Shown here piece by piece: positions 51,793 to 61,783 of a DNA stretch of 64,000 bases (the first letter of the stretch is position 1; every line of letters starts with the position of its first letter). Made by a program: the position numbers and the translations under genes. The notes beneath the pieces are model-generated. The model was not told the origin of the DNA. It did no database searches and saw only the letters and a program-made list of their open reading frames with translations. This stretch comes from an uncultured Desulfomonile sp. (GTDB taxonomy: Bacteria > Desulfobacterota > Desulfomonilia > Desulfomonilales > Desulfomonilaceae), in the NCBI GenBank assembly GCA_903952205.1, contig CAJBEZ010000015.1, positions 27,930 to 91,929 on the forward strand. Direction: 5' to 3'.

Positions 51793-53145
51793 CTATTTCT
51801 CAAGAAGCGTTTCCACTCCAGTCCAATCGGGAGGAACTCCGTTCACCATGTAGTTGGCGCAGCGTTTCAGATAGATTCTGGCGGCGAGGTCCGCAGGATT
51901 AGTCTCCATTACCTGGTTGAAATGAACGCTGGCTTCTGAAAATTTTTTACTGTAGTAAAGCTGAATACCGCTCTCAAATACGTGTTTCGTCTGCTCTTTC
52001 AGTTCGGCAAGACCTGCGGGATCACCCTCAAACACTTCGTAAACTGTGACAGCGTCTTCTCTTCCCTTTACACGCACTTTGTCTATGAAGCGATACCTGT
52101 ATCGGGCTGATTCTTTCATGGCAGAAAGAGTCTCACCACTCAGGCTGACATAGGAGCCGTACGTCTTGTTCAAACCCTCAATTCGTGAGGCAAGGTTCAC
52201 CGCATCCGCCACCACGGCTCCTTGCATGCGATCTTCACTACCGATGACGCCCAGCATGAGATCGGCACGGTGGAGCCCTACGCCAATTCCGATCGGGCCA
52301 AATCCAGCCTTCTCGCGTTGCCTGTTGTAATTGGCCACGGCCTCCTGCATCAGGACGGCCGCCCTCACCGCATCATCCGGTGTTCCCGGGAAGAGCGCCA
52401 TCACCCCATCGCCATAGAATTGATCTATGAACCCATTGCAGTCCTTGATCACAGGGTTCACTCGTCTGAGATAGGCGTTGATGAAACTGAAAGCCTCCTC
52501 TGGGGTCATCTTTTCCAGCAGGGTGGTCCATCCCCGGATGTCCGCAAACATAACGGTCATTTTCCGGCTCACCTGGTCACCCAAATTGATTTCGAGGATA
52601 CTATTCTTCTGCAGCAAATCGATGAATTCTCTGGGAACGAAGCGCTCATAGATGTTGTTCAAGGACGCCAGCTCTTCGGTTCGTTGCTTAACTCTCTCTT
52701 CTAGCCCTTCGCTGTACGCCCGTAATTCCTCGTTTTTTTCTGCGAGAGTCCTTTTTAGACGGCTCATGGTCAGATGAGTATTGACTCTCACATGAACTTC
52801 CTGAGGTTGAAAAGGCTTGGAGATGTAATCCACAGCCCCTGCAGCGAACCCCTTTACCTTATTGGCGGTATCATCAAGGGCGGAAAGAAAAATGACCGGG
52901 ATGTCCCGAGTTTCCGGATCAGATTTTAACCGGCCGCACACTTCGAACCCGTCCATCCCTGGCATCATAATATCCAGGAGAATGAGATCCGGCATCGGTT
53001 CCGCAACTGCCATTTTGAGGGCTTTCTCCCCATTGATGGCCGCCACGATAGCGTATTGATCTTTCAACGTGCCCATGAGGACCTGAATGTTCTCCGGGGT
53101 ATCATCCACAATGAGCACCTTGGGTTTTTTCTCACCCTCCAGCAT
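51793..53145 (-). CDS. Response regulator with class III nucleotide cyclase domain
   Basis: 450 residues. Receiver (about 6-125: KVLIVDDTPENIQVL, DLILLDIMMPGMDG with phospho-Asp, SKPF), a coiled coil (about 130-175), and a class III cyclase domain (about 190-370). Both metal Asp are present (MFADIRGWTTLLEKM and FYGDGVMALF), as is DAVNLASRIEGLNKTYGS. Where adenylyl cyclases usually have Lys before the second Asp motif (IDKF-x-GD), this has Gln (IDQFYGD), so base specificity is uncertain. A TPR-like tail (FSEASVHFNQVMETNPADLA) ends the protein. Probably makes cAMP or another cyclic nucleotide when phosphorylated. Third gene of the phosphorelay cluster. Confidence 0.88.
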   Translation of the reverse strand: MLEGEKKPKVLIVDDTPENIQVLMGTLKDQYAIVAAINGEKALKMAVAEPMPDLILLDIMMPGMDGFEVCGRLKSDPETRDIPVIFLSALDDTANKVKGFAAGAVDYISKPFQPQEVHVRVNTHLTMSRLKRTLAEKNEELRAYSEGLEERVKQRTEELASLNNIYERFVPREFIDLLQKNSILEINLGDQVSRKMTVMFADIRGWTTLLEKMTPEEAFSFINAYLRRVNPVIKDCNGFIDQFYGDGVMALFPGTPDDAVRAAVLMQEAVANYNRQREKAGFGPIGIGVGLHRADLMLGVIGSEDRMQGAVVADAVNLASRIEGLNKTYGSYVSLSGETLSAMKESARYRYRFIDKVRVKGREDAVTVYEVFEGDPAGLAELKEQTKHVFESGIQLYYSKKFSEASVHFNQVMETNPADLAARIYLKRCANYMVNGVPPDWTGVETLLEK

Positions 53146-53279
53146 CTAAGCGCCTCCTTATGTTACACGTCCGCTCGGGAAGATCGGGGAGCTTCTACCC
53201 TGATGGACCGAACGATTCAATCTCTATGTAACCATGCTCTTGAGAAGATCTGTTCAGTGAAGCTATGGTACCCCTTTCT

Positions 53280-54455
53280 TTAGGGTATCCTTATCTCCAG
53301 GACAGAGAAATCATCCTCAAGAGTTTCTGAGCCTGCGATTTGCCTAACGTGCGCCCATAGATCGTCCATGGTCGATTTGCCCCTGTCATCTGAATCCAGG
53401 TAGGCCTTCAGGTCGTCGAACTCCCAACAGGGACCGTTTTCATTCATGATCTCATATACACCATCGCTAAAGACATAGAGTCTAGCCGCAGGTTTGATCT
53501 CGACCTCGTCATATTCGAAATCAATGCCATCGAGGCCACCCAGAAATAGGTTCGGTGTTATCAGTTCTCGAATCTCTGAGCGGTTCCCGGTTGTGTCCTG
53601 TATCAACAGGGCGGGTGGATGGCCCCCGCTGGCATAGGTCAAAAGGCGAGAAGAGGTTTTGTACACTCCGTACCACATGGTAAAATACATGTCCCTGTGG
53701 TCATCCATGGGAAAAACGGCATTGAGGCCGGCTAGAATCTGTTCCGGTCTCCTAAAATCAACATTAGGCAAGTTCATGGAACGGAGAACATTGAGCACAG
53801 ACACTGAATGGAGTGCCGCTCCCACTCCATGTCCGCATACGTCAATCAGGTAAATCGCTAACGAATCTTCGTCGAGCCAGTGGTACCCTAACGAATCTCC
53901 CCCAAGGGTAGTTGATGGCACAAAACGCCAGTCTGCCATCACTGGTCCTTCTGTAATAGGCTGCGGCAACAGGAATTTGACGTAATCGGCAGCCTCAGCA
54001 AGTTCGCTGTTGAGAACCCGAAGGACGGTTTCGAGTTTTTCCCGCTGAATTGCCTCGAGGTCACGCAGTATTTTTAGCTCCAGATGGGCTTTGACCCTCG
54101 CTTTTACCACAGGAATACTGAACGGCTTGCTAATATAGTCCATTGCGCCCAGCTCAAACCCCAGGGTTTCGTCTTCCACCTCGGCCTTGGCCGTTACGAA
54201 GATGATCGGGATGTGTTGCGCTTGCCCGTCAGCTTTGAGTCTACGGCAGACCTCGTATCCATCCATTCCCGGCATCATGATATCCAGAAGAATGAGGTCC
54301 GGCCTCGGTTCCGCCACGGCCATTTTGAGCGCTTTCTCTCCGTTGATTGCCGCCACAACAGTATACTGATCCTTCAACGTCTCCATCAGCACCTGTATGT
54401 TTTCCGGCGTGTCATCCACAATCAGAACCTTGGGTTTTTTCCCGCTTTCCACCAT
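53280..54455 (-). CDS. Response regulator with PP2C/SpoIIE-type (RsbU-like) phosphatase domain
   Basis: 391 residues. Receiver (about 6-125) nearly identical in its first 70 residues to that of the cyclase gene next door. A short helical linker (KILRDLEAIQREKLETVLRV) follows. The SpoIIE/PP2C domain (about 190-390) has TTLGGDSLGYHWLDEDSLAI, IYLIDVCGHGVGAALHSVSV, MYFTMWYGVYKTSSR, YASGGHPPALLI and LYVFSDGVYEIMNENG. Such proteins usually dephosphorylate anti-sigma antagonists or c-di-GMP-linked partners; none is adjacent. It lies 11 bp downstream of the hybrid kinase stop. Confidence 0.9.
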   Translation of the reverse strand: MVESGKKPKVLIVDDTPENIQVLMETLKDQYTVVAAINGEKALKMAVAEPRPDLILLDIMMPGMDGYEVCRRLKADGQAQHIPIIFVTAKAEVEDETLGFELGAMDYISKPFSIPVVKARVKAHLELKILRDLEAIQREKLETVLRVLNSELAEAADYVKFLLPQPITEGPVMADWRFVPSTTLGGDSLGYHWLDEDSLAIYLIDVCGHGVGAALHSVSVLNVLRSMNLPNVDFRRPEQILAGLNAVFPMDDHRDMYFTMWYGVYKTSSRLLTYASGGHPPALLIQDTTGNRSEIRELITPNLFLGGLDGIDFEYDEVEIKPAARLYVFSDGVYEIMNENGPCWEFDDLKAYLDSDDRGKSTMDDLWAHVRQIAGSETLEDDFSVLEIRIP

Positions 54456-54466
54456 GTTTTCCTTTC

Positions 54467-57400
54467 CTATAGCTCTATTTCCAGCTTGCCGGCGATGGTT
54501 TCCACGGTTTTCAAAGCAGTGTCCGTATCGAAGCTTTCGATTTGTTTTTCCAGGCGTTTGAACTCCACCTTAACCGATGAATTCGCCAAGTGCCTATTCA
54601 AAGCTTCCAGCCGGTTAATAGCCTCGGTCAGATCACTCTCGAGAAGCTGAGCTATTTCCTGGAGCAGAGTTTTTACCGCTTCCCTGTTGACCAGCGTCTC
54701 CGCCCCAGAATCCTCAGGTTCTTTTTGGGCGGTTAGTCTTTCTTCTATTAATCTTATCCCATCTATCACGACTGTTAACTGAGAGTCGAATTCCGCCATG
54801 AAGAGATCCAGGTTTTTGCCTTCCTTAATGGCCTTCTCCAACTCGGCAGCGGCTCGATATAGGTTATCCCCACCGAGGTTTCCGGAAACGCCCTTAACCG
54901 TGTGAGCAATCAGGGATGCCGTCTCCTTGTCCCCCGCTTGGAGAGCGGCTTTGATTTGGTCAACAGCGTTTTCCTGTCCGTCCTTGAACTTGCAGAGGAG
55001 CTTCGTATAGAGCTGTCTGTTTCCGGCTACCCGTCCAAGCCCGGATGCAATGGAAATGCCTGGTAAATGAGCAGGCAGGATGTCCTGTGCCTTCTTGCTC
55101 TCACTTGACGACTCAGATAAACCTTCAGATGTTTCCCGATCGGCCGGCTTGACCCATTTTACAAGCGCAGATATGAGTTGATCCGGATCAATGGGCTTGG
55201 TCAGATGATCATTCATGCCCGCTTCAATACTTTTCTCGTGGTCACCCGCCATGGCGTGGGCGGTCATGGCGATGATCGGCAAATCTTGAAACCTTTCATT
55301 TCTTCGAATCTCCTGGGTGGCCTCAAATCCTCCCATCAGAGGCATTTGTATATCCATGAGCACGACATCAAAATTCCCCGCTTTGACCATCTCCACTGCC
55401 TCTTTACCATTGTTGGCGCTTCGTACAACCAATCCAGCTTGCTGCAAAATTTCCTCAGCAACCTGTTGGTTGATTTCATTGTCCTCTGCCAACAATACCC
55501 TTGCCCCGCGAATCTTTCGCAGCTCTTCCTCATCTCTGCAGTTCACCCGCTTGACTGTCTCACGCTCTTGGGCGCCCTTCCCCAAAGCGATCATGATGGA
55601 ATCAAAAAGTACGGACTGACCTACGGGTTTAAGCAGGAAGCCGTCAACCCCAACTTTCTCGGATCTCTGCATAACCTCTTCACGACCATACGCTGTCGCT
55701 ATGATAACCTTGGGTTTCTGTGGGAGACTCGGAAGATTCTTGATCAGTTCGGTTGCCTTTATCCCGTCCATACCAGGCATCTTCCAGTCCATAAGGACAA
55801 GTCTATATGGACGGATCTTTGCCTCATTTTCCAACTCCGCTATTCCTTCCTCGGCAGAAGCTGCAACGGTTACTTCAAAACTCATGGTTTCCAGCAAAGA
55901 TTGTAGAATTTCTCTGGATGACGCATTGTCGTCTATTACCAAAACCCGCATTCCCCGCAGATCCACCGTTGGTTCCAGACGCCTCCTTGAGAATTTCCTG
56001 GCCAATCCGAATTTTGCCGAGAATATGAACTCGCTCCCTTTTCCAGCTTCGCTTTCGACACAGATCTCCCCTCCCATCATGTTGACCAACCGTTTGGAGA
56101 TAGTAAGACCTAGGCCTGTACCTCCATATTTTCTCGTGGTGGACATATCTGCCTGGCTAAAGGCCTGGAATAGCTTCCCTTTCTGCTCTTCAGTCAAGCC
56201 GACGCCAGTATCTCGAACAGAAAACTGGAGCATGACCCATTCGTCTTGTTTTTCCAATAGCTTGGTAGAGATAACGATTTCTCCCTGTTCCGTGAATTTC
56301 ACAGCGTTATTGCACAGATTGATCAGAACCTGCCCCAGCCTGAGAGGGTCACCCACCAGGGCAAGGGGCACGTCCTGCGAGATGTCCATCAGGAACTCCA
56401 ACTCTTTTTCATGAACCTTCACTCCCACCACAGTAGACACATTGTCCAGGACTTCGTCCAAACTGAAATCCACCGACTCCATCTCCAACTTACCTGCCTC
56501 GATCTTGGAAAAATCCAGGATGTCATTGATGATCCCCAGAAGCGAGTGTGCGGAGCGCTGTATTTTTGTCAGATAGTCCGACTGCTTCGGAGTAAGTTCA
56601 GTCTGAAGCGCCAAGTGGGCCATTCCAATCACCGCATTCATTGGAGTCCTGATCTCGTGACTCATGTTGGCCAGAAAGTCAGATTTCGCTTTGGTGGCTT
56701 CCTCAGCAATCTCCTTTGCACGGCGCACCTGCTCTTCTGCAAGCTTCCTAGACGTTATATCGCTGAAAGTGATCACAGACCCGACGAGACAGCCGTCCTT
56801 ATGGACAGGGTTGCTGGAATAAGCTACAGGAAAACTGGTATTATCTTTTCGCCAAAGCACTTCACTGTCGATATGGCTGGCGGTTCCACCTGAAATGGAC
56901 TTTTGCATAGGACAATCTTCTTGCGGATATGTAGAACCATCCTTATGGGCATAGTGAATGAGGCTGTGGAGTTCCTTGCTCTCGAATTCATCCGGCGAGT
57001 ATCCGAGCATCCGGCAAGCCGCAGGATTGACAAAAGTCATCTTGCCATCCAGGCTCACACCTATGATCCCCTCGCCTGCAGATTCTAGGAGCAGCCGGGT
57101 GCGTTCTTCCGAAACTCTCAGCTCTTCCGTGCGATCTTTGACCAACTGCTCCAGATGATCCCGATATCGGGCAATCTCGCTGCGGGCCATTTCCGCATCT
57201 TCGGCCAGGCTGAGAGCAGCGGCCTGGCTGCGGCGCAGTTCCTCGGCTCTCCTTTTTAGGTCCTCGGCTGCCTGTGAAGCGCGAATTCGGTCTAAAGTGA
57301 GAGTACCCACTATCTTGGCGAAACCTGACAAGAAACCTAGAATGCTGGGCAGTTTCTCCTCGGACATCATTGGCACTTCCTTGATGGAAGCCAGGTAATC

Positions 57401-58105
57401 CTCTTCATCGTAACCGAGGTCTCGGGCCTGGCGACGGAAGAACTCCAGATCAGGTTCCTGCAGATGAAACTGGCCGATGAGAATATTGGCCAGGTGCTTC
57501 CCGTCTATGATCAGCGGCGAAGCAGCGTCCGTCAAGCCATTCTTGCATTTATAGATGGTGAAATCCTGACCTTCCTCAAGTCTGGAACCCAGTATTGAGT
57601 CGCTTTCGGCGCAGCGTTGAGAGGAAACTTCGCCAACCCGATGGAATTGGGTGCAAGCTCGCCGAAAGTTTGCGAATGCCAGCAGGTTGCCTTTGAGGTC
57701 TGATATAGCTGAGGCAACCCCGACCGCATCGCAGAAGTGCGCAAGAAGGGTCTGCAAATCCTCAACGTTCAATAAGTCCTCTACTAGCAATTCTTCAGGT
57801 TCCCCTCCTGAGACGGCGTCTCGATCCTTCATGGTCTGGACCAGATTGTCCAAAACCTCATCTTTTTCGATCCGGTCCATAGAGCCGTAAGGAGCGGGCA
57901 CGCCAGCGGCCTGGGCCAACTCGTTAGCCTCTTTTTTCAGATCAAGAATCCGCTGTTCCCTGGCCATGACCAGGCGATTGAATCGTTCGAATTCCAGGAT
58001 TCTCTCCTGCAATTCAGATTGGGCAGGGCCATCCTCTTGGCGGGCTACCTCCTTACCGATGCGCAAAGTTTCTGTTTCATGGGGGAAGCGGTTCTGGTCA
58101 GTCAT
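54467..58105 (-). CDS. PocR-PAS hybrid histidine kinase with two receivers and HPt
   Basis: 1212-residue phosphorelay kinase, no clear membrane segment. Order: helical N-terminus, PocR sensory domain (about 105-280; [49 protein letters not shown]), coiled coil (280-340), PAS (340-460), and HisKA ([20 protein letters not shown]). Then come HATPase ([37 protein letters not shown]), receiver 1 ([25 protein letters not shown]), receiver 2 ([29 protein letters not shown]), and HPt (about 1045-1130; [14 protein letters not shown] with phospho-His). PocR domains bind small molecules such as propanediol-type ligands. The downstream receiver genes, 11 bp and about 1.3 kb away, are the likely phosphate acceptors. 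Confidence 0.93.
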   Translation of the reverse strand: MTDQNRFPHETETLRIGKEVARQEDGPAQSELQERILEFERFNRLVMAREQRILDLKKEANELAQAAGVPAPYGSMDRIEKDEVLDNLVQTMKDRDAVSGGEPEELLVEDLLNVEDLQTLLAHFCDAVGVASAISDLKGNLLAFANFRRACTQFHRVGEVSSQRCAESDSILGSRLEEGQDFTIYKCKNGLTDAASPLIIDGKHLANILIGQFHLQEPDLEFFRRQARDLGYDEEDYLASIKEVPMMSEEKLPSILGFLSGFAKIVGTLTLDRIRASQAAEDLKRRAEELRRSQAAALSLAEDAEMARSEIARYRDHLEQLVKDRTEELRVSEERTRLLLESAGEGIIGVSLDGKMTFVNPAACRMLGYSPDEFESKELHSLIHYAHKDGSTYPQEDCPMQKSISGGTASHIDSEVLWRKDNTSFPVAYSSNPVHKDGCLVGSVITFSDITSRKLAEEQVRRAKEIAEEATKAKSDFLANMSHEIRTPMNAVIGMAHLALQTELTPKQSDYLTKIQRSAHSLLGIINDILDFSKIEAGKLEMESVDFSLDEVLDNVSTVVGVKVHEKELEFLMDISQDVPLALVGDPLRLGQVLINLCNNAVKFTEQGEIVISTKLLEKQDEWVMLQFSVRDTGVGLTEEQKGKLFQAFSQADMSTTRKYGGTGLGLTISKRLVNMMGGEICVESEAGKGSEFIFSAKFGLARKFSRRRLEPTVDLRGMRVLVIDDNASSREILQSLLETMSFEVTVAASAEEGIAELENEAKIRPYRLVLMDWKMPGMDGIKATELIKNLPSLPQKPKVIIATAYGREEVMQRSEKVGVDGFLLKPVGQSVLFDSIMIALGKGAQERETVKRVNCRDEEELRKIRGARVLLAEDNEINQQVAEEILQQAGLVVRSANNGKEAVEMVKAGNFDVVLMDIQMPLMGGFEATQEIRRNERFQDLPIIAMTAHAMAGDHEKSIEAGMNDHLTKPIDPDQLISALVKWVKPADRETSEGLSESSSESKKAQDILPAHLPGISIASGLGRVAGNRQLYTKLLCKFKDGQENAVDQIKAALQAGDKETASLIAHTVKGVSGNLGGDNLYRAAAELEKAIKEGKNLDLFMAEFDSQLTVVIDGIRLIEERLTAQKEPEDSGAETLVNREAVKTLLQEIAQLLESDLTEAINRLEALNRHLANSSVKVEFKRLEKQIESFDTDTALKTVETIAGKLEIEL

Positions 58106-58444
58106 GGTGGACCCCGGATAGAATCAAAATTACATTACGAATCTTATCACGGCTGTCTCCGATTGTAACGCCAGACCTTGTCAGAAATCGTCGTATTTCC
58201 TCAGGGTCGAGTTGGTCCTGGAAGAAAAAGTGTGAGAAACTCTCTGTTTTCAGGCTGGGGAACGAATTTACGGGCGAATGCAGAGACAGGAATAGCTTTT
58301 ATGGGATCAACATGGTGGGTTTGTCATCACCCTTTTTGCCTTTCACCCGCATTCCCCAGGGCCATGTCGTAGTGAGACCTAACAGTCATTATTTGCAAGA
58401 GTAAGTATTTATTTCTGGACATTCGCGTAAAAATTTATTATCAA
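58106..58444. other. Divergent intergenic region between the kinase and the transposase
   Basis: About 340 bp. It should hold the promoter of the minus-strand kinase operon and the left end of the transposable element. I found no convincing terminal inverted repeat pairing this region with the sequence after 60209, and no gene. Confidence 0.35.
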
Positions 58445-60209
58445 GTGGGCATGAACGATTTCGGGGACAAGGAACAAGCGGAAGCTCGGGAATTAGTCAA
58501 TGGTGTTGAACTTCGTCCGGTTAGGACTGCTGAACGGGAGCAGTGGAACAGTCTTATGAAGCGACACCACTATCTCGGTTTTCATTCGCTCATCGGACAA
58601 TCTTTGAGGTACGTGGCGGTTCACGAGGATCGTTGGCTGGCGTTGTTGGGATGGGGCGCTGCCGCACTCAAATGCAAAGCGCGCGATGAATGGATCGGCT
58701 GGACTCCATCACTTAAACTCCAACGTCTTGCGTTGGTCGCAAACAACTCTCGCTTTCTTATATTGCCCGATGTAAGAGTGCCCAATCTCGCATCCCGGGT
58801 TCTGTCTCTAAACCTGAAACGTCTGTCTCATGACTGGCAAGCGGTTCATGGCCATCCCCTTTACCTCGCAGAGACTTTTGTAGATCCACGATTCTATCGG
58901 GGAACCTGTTATAAGGCCGCAGGGTGGTTCTTTCTGGGAAACACGCGCGGTTTTGCCAATCACCACGGAACATACACCCATCACGGCTGCGTCAAATCAG
59001 TCTTTGTCCGTCATCTTCGGCCGGATGCGACACAAAAACTGGCCGACCCCTATGCCCAGATGGAACTCAAAGCTGAGGTCACATCCATGAAACTATCTTA
59101 CCAGGATGCAGACATGCTCCACAAAGCCTTGCTCACCATCCCCGACTGTCGTATGCCTCGTGGAATTCGCCACAACAAACTCGCTATCCTGTCAATTGCC
59201 ATCTGCGCAGCACTATGCGGCGCAACCTGCTTCGACGCCATGGCTCAATGGGGCCAGGCCTGTTCTCAAAAGATGCGCAAGCGCCTCATGTGTCGAAAAA
59301 ACCTGGAAACAGGCCAGTATGAAACACCTAGTGAGCCCGCAATCCGCCGTTTCATCCAGGCCGTCGATGCCCAGGCCGTTGACGAAGCTGTCTCGGGTTG
59401 GGTCCAGTCCACTGTGGAACGAGGGTTGGTTGCCGCAATGGATGGAAAGACTCTCAGGGGAGCTCGTACAGCAAATGGTCGTCAGGTTAAGCTCCTTTCA
59501 GCGTTTCTTCCTCGTGAGGGCGCTGTCCTGGCGCAACAAGAGATACCACCCACCACAAACGAAATTACCATGGTAAAAGCACTCTTAAATCCTCTCCCAC
59601 TTGAAGGCGGTGTAGTTACAGCAGATGCGATACATACACAAAAAGCTACCGCAGCCTACTTGGTGGAAGAAAAAAAGGCTGACTATGTCTTCACCGTCAA
59701 AGATAACCAGCCTTTCCTCAAACAAGCCATCCAAGACCTTAACCTAGTCGATTTTTCCCCCTCAGCGCCAAATCATCAATAAAGATCACGGCCGACTGGA
59801 AATACGCAGCATCTGGACCAGCCAAGAAATCAACGACTACATAGAATTTCCCCATGTCGAACAGGTCTTTTGTGTCCTGCGTGAAGTAACTCACCTAAGA
59901 AAAAATAAACAATCCAGCGAAATCGCATACGGCATCACCAGCTTGACACCTGACAAAGCTTCACCTCAGCGTGTCCTTGAACTCAATCGCATGCACTGGG
60001 GCATTGAAAACAGCCTCCACTGGGTACGCGACGAGACCTTTCACGAAGACCGCTCGCAGATAAGAACCGGGTCTGCGCCACGTGTCATGGCCACACTGAG
60101 AAATCTCGTCATCACGATACTCCGAAGATGTGGAGCCACCAATATCGCCAAAACTATTCGCTGGTTCTCTTTTAAGACCCATCTTGCCCTCAAGCTGATT
60201 GGTCTGTAA
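58445..60209 (+). pseudogene. ISAs1-family transposase fused to an N-terminal DUF4338 (DruA-like) domain, frameshifted
   Basis: Residues about 20-190 are DUF4338 (HHYLGFHSLIGQSLRYVAVH, DEWIGWTPSLKLQRLALVAN, ETFVDPRFYRGTCYKAAGWF). From about 215 it is an ISAs1 transposase with IPDCRMPRGIRHNKLAILSI, catalytic Asp in AMDGKTLRGA and a second in VVTADAIHTQKATAAYL. At 59752-59761 a T5C5 run, the frame leads to a stop at 59782. One base of shift continues without interruption as [19 protein letters not shown] and reaches the catalytic Glu in [19 protein letters not shown], ending at 60209. The split separates the catalytic residues. Either mutation, a sequencing indel in the homopolymers, or frameshifting could explain it. 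Start GTG 58445 or ATG 58451. Confidence 0.85.
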
Positions 60210-60576
60210 CACAAAACGCACCTCGTTCAACCCCAACCGGTGACAAAAACGCCACCTGCGAGTATATTTTTGTCCTAACCCCACAGAAAAACCCAGTACA
60301 ACCACAATGTGACCATCCGTCCACCCGATCAGTCAACATCCCCCACCAAATTCCTTTTGATTTGTGATACTCCCATCAGAAGCTGCGTGCCACAAAAAAA
60401 GACTTTGACGGAACCGTGCCGCATTCCCCCGAGTCCAGGCACAGAACAACATGGTATGATACACTTGTAAATGCTTTTGGTTGTCCGAAAAAACCAAACC
60501 ATCATAGTCTGGGTAGGCCAGCCAACAATTTTGAAGGGGAAAGACTTCCGACTCAGGGACAAGATAAAGACACTAA
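60210..60576. other. Intergenic region after the ISAs1-type transposase
   Basis: About 370 bp that should contain the right end of the element. No terminal repeat or gene could be identified; a minus-strand open frame at 60329-60598 has no family likeness. The palindromic stretch TTTGGTTGTCCGAAAAAACCAAA at about 60476-60498 can form a 7-bp stem; its role is unknown. Confidence 0.3.
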
Positions 60577-61071
60577 TTAATTCTGTTGCCCGGGCCACTC
60601 CATTATCGGCACTGCGCTGACGCTGTTCTTGGGGCTGCCCTCGATAACTCGGTCGCTATACGACACGTAAACCAGAACGTTGCGGTTGCGGTCGAAAAAG
60701 CGCACCACTTGGAGCTTCTTGAATAAAATGCTGCGATGTTCCCCGAAAACGGCCTCGCCATCCTTGAGTTCACCGACGATTTTAATTGGGCCCACCTGAC
60801 GACAGGCGATGCTAGCATCACTCGTGTCCTCTGCTACTCCCAGTTGGCCCTTGACACCTCCAGTTTCAGCGCGGGCGATGTAGCATACGACCCCCTTCAC
60901 TTTGGGGTCTTCAAAACTGTCTATTACAATCTTGTCATTAGGGCCGAGCCATCGGAACTTTGTACTGACCGAGCCGGTTGTACCCCGTTCAGGGCGACTC
61001 AAGACCCACCATCCGAAGGACACAACGACAAGAATAATGACTCCAATAACAATAATTCCGATCTTTTTCAT
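60577..61071 (-). CDS. creA: CreA family protein
   Basis: Periplasmic or membrane-anchored protein of unknown function, named for catabolite regulation in E. coli. I chose the ATG at 61071 (164 residues). It opens MKKIGIIVIGVIILVVVSFG, a signal or anchor segment; the frame is open 14 codons more. Family blocks: FRWLGPNDKIVIDSFEDPKV, KGVVCYIARAETGGVKGQLG, DTSDASIACRQVGPI, and RFFDRNRNVLVYVSYSDRVI. Length and order match CreA. Monocistronic. Confidence 0.88.
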   Translation of the reverse strand: MKKIGIIVIGVIILVVVSFGWWVLSRPERGTTGSVSTKFRWLGPNDKIVIDSFEDPKVKGVVCYIARAETGGVKGQLGVAEDTSDASIACRQVGPIKIVGELKDGEAVFGEHRSILFKKLQVVRFFDRNRNVLVYVSYSDRVIEGSPKNSVSAVPIMEWPGQQN

Positions 61072-61164
61072 GATAATTCCACTCTCCTGAGTGATCCTAC
61101 GAGAGATACACAATTACAATCCATTTATTCCACTTGATGAGTCGCACCCAAAACCTGTAGCGTA

Positions 61165-61500
61165 TTAGTCGTCCTTCAAGATGTCACCGGTCAAATTGTC
61201 AACTATCACAGGACTGCTGAAATATTGCAACGAGGGTTCGGCTCCATCACCATACTTCTCCCGGATGAACCTACTCCATTCATCGGTATAGAATTGCTCC
61301 GCTTCATCGCGAGAACGCCACAGATATGCTCCTCCGACTGTTTGGCCGTCCTCGGCAAGAAGATAGTACTTGCGGATCAGTCCCTGAACCCCCCTGTATT
61401 TTGGGGCTGTGCTTGTAAAAATTTCCTTAGCCTTGTCTAGGGTTATAGGTTGAGGAAGTCTGAACTGAACAAAGGCGGTAATCATATTCTGGTCCTTCAT
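61165..61500 (-). CDS. YdhR-like putative monooxygenase
   Basis: Small dimeric alpha-beta barrel protein of the YdhR family; cofactor and substrate are not established. 111 residues from the ATG at 61500 (GAGG five bases upstream); an ATG five codons later (MITAFVQFRLPQPITLDKAK) is a possible alternative. Family features: FTSTAPKYRGVQGLIRKYYL, GGAYLWRSRDEAEQFYTDEW, IREKYGDGAEPSLQYFSSPV and IVDN. It lies 94 bp upstream of creA on the same strand. Confidence 0.82.
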   Translation of the reverse strand: MKDQNMITAFVQFRLPQPITLDKAKEIFTSTAPKYRGVQGLIRKYYLLAEDGQTVGGAYLWRSRDEAEQFYTDEWSRFIREKYGDGAEPSLQYFSSPVIVDNLTGDILKDD

Positions 61501-61783
61501 GTCCTCAAGGTTACAGCAATTGATTATACCACTAACTCGGTCCAAGAACTACGACTTTCAGCATAGCGACCACAAAACCCAGGAATTTGCTCGATTTTAT
61601 CAAAAGGTTTCAGAGAGACATAATGTTATCGGGTGATCAATTTTCACTGAACAGCTTGATGGAATTCAACTTTAACACCTTTTGTTCATTGGCATTTTTG
61701 CCAACAGTGGGGTTGTGTTCCGCTTTTCTTTGAAAACTCTTTGTCCAGCAAGTATAATAGGTCCTCTAAAAACTGGAGGACCC

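Noticed and set aside
58178..58372. Plus-strand open frame of 64 residues upstream of the transposase
   Set aside because: No ribosome site and no family likeness; probably chance in the intergenic region.
58445..59100. A Druantia defence system based on the DUF4338 domain
   Set aside because: The domain is fused to an ISAs1 transposase and no DruE-type helicase or other Druantia gene is nearby.
60329..60598. Minus-strand open frame of 89 residues next to creA
   Set aside because: No motif, overlaps the end of creA and the expected end of the insertion element.
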